A DNA stretch of 6,374 bases from Candidatus Solibacter sp. (GTDB lineage: Bacteria > Acidobacteriota > Terriglobia > Bryobacterales > Bryobacteraceae): positions 1-6,374 of the forward strand of contig JADGNT010000309.1 of the NCBI GenBank assembly GCA_017883345.1, read 5' to 3'. Each line of letters starts with the position of its first letter. Positions within the stretch are counted from its first letter, which is position 1. The notes beneath the pieces were generated by a model that saw only the letters and a program-made list of their open reading frames with translations, was not told the origin of the DNA and made no database searches. This document shows, piece by piece, positions 4,260-6,374 of this stretch. The position numbers and the translations under genes were made by a program.

Positions 4260-6125
4260 TTAGCGGGCCTCGATGGCCTCGGCAACGTCGATCGCCATTT
4301 GGTAGCGGCCGAACGGGGCGCTGAGTTGCACGCCTTGCACCATCTTACTCACTCGGGAGACCATCTCGCGCGCGATGGCCACGCCCTCCTCGCGGGCCTG
4401 CTCGGCGTTATCCACGCGGCGCATGCGATCCATGAATATTTCCGGCACCGGCACGCGCAGTTCGTTGACCATGAATTCGGCGTTACGGAAGCTGGTGAGC
4501 GGCCAGATGCCGCAGAGTACCGGAATCCTGACGTGCTCGATGCGCTTGAGAAACGCCTCCAACAGGTCGAGATCGAAGACCGGCTGGGTCACCACATACT
4601 CCGCGCCGGCCTCCACCTTCCACTCAAAGCGGCGGATCTCCTCATCCATATTGAACGCGCCCGGGTTGGCGCCCACGCCGATCAACAGGGCGGTCTGCGA
4701 GCCCATCGGGTTGCCGCCGATATCCAGGCCGTGATTCAGATTGCGCACGATGTTGACCAGGCCGATGGCGTCCACGTCGAACACCGCGGTGGCGTCCGGA
4801 TACGCGCCCATGCGCGGCGGATCGCCGGTGATGCAAATCAGATTGCGCACGCCCAGGCTGTGCGCCCCCAGCAATTCGCTCTGGATGCCGAGGATATTGC
4901 GGTCGCGGCAGCAGAAGTGGTTGACGGCCTCGATGCCGGCCAGTTCCTGGATCAACTGGCAGGTGACCTGCGCGCTCATGCGCGCGCTGGCGCGCGGTCC
5001 ATCGGGGACGTTGATGGCGTCGATGCCGTGCTCGGCGCACATTTTCGCGCCGGCGATCTCGCGCGTGGCGTCGACCCCGCGCGGCGGCAGAATCTCCACG
5101 AAGGAGACGAACCGCCCGGCGGCCAGCTTGGCGCCCACCTTGGATTTTTCGGCGATGGGGACCGGGGTCAACGCGTGCGCCTTGACCTTCGGTTCCTCCA
5201 CCGTGACCGCCAGTTTTTTCTGCAGCGGTTGCAGCGAGCGGGTTTCCGAGCGGATCAGCTTGATGTGGTCCGGCGTGGTGCCGCAGCAGCCGCCAATGAT
5301 CTTGACGCCGGCCCAGAGCAGGCGGCGCGCGTACTGCGCCATGTACTCGGGCGAGCACAGGTACATGTTGCGGCCTTCGACGCGCATGGGCAGCCCGGCG
5401 TTGGGCATGGCGCTCAGCGGCTTGGTGGCGTACTGCATCATGCGCTCGACGGTTTCGAGCGTGGCCTTGGGGCCCACCGAGCAATTGAGGCCGATGGCAT
5501 CCACCGGCCAGGAATTCATCTCGCGGGTGAAGGTCTCGGTGTCGGTGCCGCCGGGCAGATAGCCGAAATCGTCGATGGTCACCTGCGCGACCATCGGCAC
5601 GCCGCCGCCCGAGGCTTCATGCCCCGCCATCACCGCCTCGCGCAGCTCATCGAGGTTGCCGAAAGTCTCGAAGATCAGCAGATCGGCGCCGGCTTCGAGC
5701 AGCCAATCGATTTGTTCGCGGAAGGCGGCGCGCGCCTCGGCGAAGGAGGTGGGTCCGAGCGGTTCGATGCGCACGTTGAGGGGGCCCACGGCGCCGGCGA
5801 CATACGCACCGTTGGCCGCCTCGCGGGCCAGGCGCACGCCCGCCAGGTTGATGGCCTTCAACTTTTCGGCGAAGCCGAACGCGCCCAAACGCTGGCGGGT
5901 GGCGCCGAACGTGTTGGTTTCCAGGATCTCGGCGCCCGCTTTGGCGTACTCCTGATGGATCTGGCGAACGATGTCGGGCGAGGAGAGGTTGAGCTCATCG
6001 AAGCAGCGGTTGATGAACACGCCGCGCGAGTAGAGCATGGTACCCATGGCGCCATCGGCCACAATCACGCGGCTGGACAACTGGTCACGAAATTCCTGGG
6101 CGCGGGTACTGGTGGATGTAGTCAT
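4260..6125 (-). CDS. yitJ: Bifunctional homocysteine S-methyltransferase / 5,10-methylenetetrahydrofolate reductase
   Basis: This is a two-domain one-carbon enzyme like Bacillus YitJ (about 610 residues; 621 here). The N-terminal domain (about 15-300) is a zinc homocysteine methyltransferase barrel. It has DGAMGT (24-29), ETNTFGA (69-75), and the zinc cysteines in GLNCSVGP (Cys215) and GGCCGTTP (Cys280, Cys281). A linker of about 35 residues leads to the MTHFR barrel (about 340-621), with VEILPPRG (catalytic Glu344), NHFCCRDRN, ITGDPPR (432-438, Asp435) and TQPVFD (513-518). It would reduce methylene-THF to methyl-THF and carry a methyl group to homocysteine to give methionine. The open frame extends to a TTG at 6140, but the ATG at 6123-6125 is preferred: the conserved core begins well after it and the TTG has no ribosome site either. 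It heads the probable operon with tsaC and crcB. Confidence 0.93.
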   Translation of the reverse strand: MTTSTSTRAQEFRDQLSSRVIVADGAMGTMLYSRGVFINRCFDELNLSSPDIVRQIHQEYAKAGAEILETNTFGATRQRLGAFGFAEKLKAINLAGVRLAREAANGAYVAGAVGPLNVRIEPLGPTSFAEARAAFREQIDWLLEAGADLLIFETFGNLDELREAVMAGHEASGGGVPMVAQVTIDDFGYLPGGTDTETFTREMNSWPVDAIGLNCSVGPKATLETVERMMQYATKPLSAMPNAGLPMRVEGRNMYLCSPEYMAQYARRLLWAGVKIIGGCCGTTPDHIKLIRSETRSLQPLQKKLAVTVEEPKVKAHALTPVPIAEKSKVGAKLAAGRFVSFVEILPPRGVDATREIAGAKMCAEHGIDAINVPDGPRASARMSAQVTCQLIQELAGIEAVNHFCCRDRNILGIQSELLGAHSLGVRNLICITGDPPRMGAYPDATAVFDVDAIGLVNIVRNLNHGLDIGGNPMGSQTALLIGVGANPGAFNMDEEIRRFEWKVEAGAEYVVTQPVFDLDLLEAFLKRIEHVRIPVLCGIWPLTSFRNAEFMVNELRVPVPEIFMDRMRRVDNAEQAREEGVAIAREMVSRVSKMVQGVQLSAPFGRYQMAIDVAEAIEAR

Positions 6126-6165
6126 GAGAAACGGTCGCAAGTGCCGTTCGAAACGCGGGAAATGC

Positions 6166-6194
6166 GATATGTTTCATTTTAACGCAGGTGGCAA
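6166..6194 (-). promoter_or_regulatory. candidate σ70 promoter for the yitJ-tsaC-crcB operon
   Basis: On the minus strand TTGCCA (forward 6189-6194; 5 of 6 matches to TTGACA) is followed by a 17-bp AT-richer spacer and CATATC (forward 6166-6171; weak match to TATAAT). The predicted start would leave a leader of about 30-35 bases before the ATG at 6125. That is too short for a SAM or THF riboswitch downstream of this promoter. It is the only AT-rich patch in the region. Confidence 0.4.
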
Positions 6195-6229
6195 GGGGTG
6201 CGCTTCTGGGGCTACATCCGTTCCGTGGA

Positions 6230-6319
6230 GCGACCTTTCAGGTTGCAACGTCGGCGCCCGCGCCGACGTTCTTCGAAGAATGCCGGTACGAATACCGTCA
6301 TGGCAGGCGGGGCGCCCGC
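6230..6319. repeat. Cluster of five adjacent small hairpins upstream of the operon
   Basis: From left to right: GCGACCT/AGGTTGC (6230-6236 with 6240-6246, one G-T pair); a perfect 11-bp stem AACGTCGGCGC/GCGCCGACGTT (6247-6257 with 6260-6270); the 12-base palindrome TTCTTCGAAGAA (6269-6280); ATGCCGGTA/TACCGTCAT (6280-6288 with 6293-6301, 8 of 9, CGAA loop); and GCGGG/CCCGC (6307-6311 with 6315-6319). The stems abut or overlap with almost no spacer. The stretch from 6195 to the window end has no gene I can support on either strand. It is probably a dispersed intergenic repeat rather than a terminator, since no T-run follows. Confidence 0.55.
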
Positions 6320-6374
6320 TCTACGGCGCACAGGCACTTCGTTGTAGACATTGCAGGTGTTGCGGTAGTCGCGA

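Noticed and set aside
3771..6182. An 803-codon open frame on the plus strand across the yitJ homologue
   Set aside because: It lies antisense to a clearly conserved two-domain enzyme and tsaC, and its His/Ala/Gly/Asp-rich, low-complexity translation matches no family. Long antisense frames are common in GC-rich genes.
6126..6374. SAM or THF riboswitch before the methionine/folate gene
   Set aside because: The candidate promoter leaves only about 35 bases of leader, and I do not recognise the conserved cores of these riboswitches in the upstream hairpins.
1..6374. CRISPR array, tRNA or rRNA gene
   Set aside because: No regularly spaced direct repeats, no tRNA cloverleaf with an anticodon arm and CCA-type acceptor, and no rRNA-like sequence were seen. 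The repeat at 3092-3181 looks cloverleaf-like but lacks the T-loop GTTCRA and tRNA stem lengths.

Overview
The window looks like a chromosomal segment of a GC-rich soil bacterium, most likely an Acidobacteriota of the Bryobacterales/'Solibacter' type. The pointers are an M49-like peptidase with an HELSHG zinc motif, a relic of an Oar-like TonB-dependent receptor ending ...LTGRIVF, and compact intergenic hairpin repeats. This placement is inferred from family resemblance; there is no rRNA or other decisive marker.

Layout. At 2-925 (+) lies the C-terminal part of a zinc peptidase whose start is outside the window. It is followed by a MerR-family regulator (992-1522, +) behind a MerR-type promoter with a 19-bp spacer. 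This gene converges on a GNAT acetyltransferase (1519-2013, -), and the two stop codons overlap. From about 2014 to 3208 there is no intact gene, only decay and repeats. In order these are a perfect 18-bp inverted repeat, the last ~77 codons of a TonB-dependent receptor (-), the tail of a probable VapB antitoxin (+), a broken VapC PIN-domain toxin (+), and a second hairpin repeat with a cloverleaf-like layout. From 3209 to 6125 three minus-strand genes lie head to tail with gaps of 24 and 19 bp. In transcription order they are a bifunctional homocysteine S-methyltransferase/methylenetetrahydrofolate reductase, a TsaC/YrdC-family threonylcarbamoyl-AMP synthase and a CrcB/FluC fluoride channel. 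They probably form one operon driven from a promoter candidate near 6166-6194. The last ~150 bases upstream of that operon are a dense run of small hairpins with no gene that I can support.

The most informative finding is the vapC remnant. It carries an in-frame TAA at 2706-2708 and, separately, a 109-bp net insertion bounded by an 11-bp direct repeat (2741-2751 and 2850-2860). Removing 109 bp rejoins the PIN domain in frame to give a 138-codon VapC with all the expected acidic residues, apart from the TAA codon. The inserted segment has imperfect inverted repeats at its ends, so it looks like a tiny palindromic MITE-like element.

The intact genes are housekeeping or stress functions: methyl-group and methionine metabolism, tRNA t6A modification, fluoride export, one regulator and one acetyltransferase. 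I see no intact novel multi-gene system. The unusual content is the small-repeat biology of the 2.0-3.2 kb and 6.2-6.3 kb regions.
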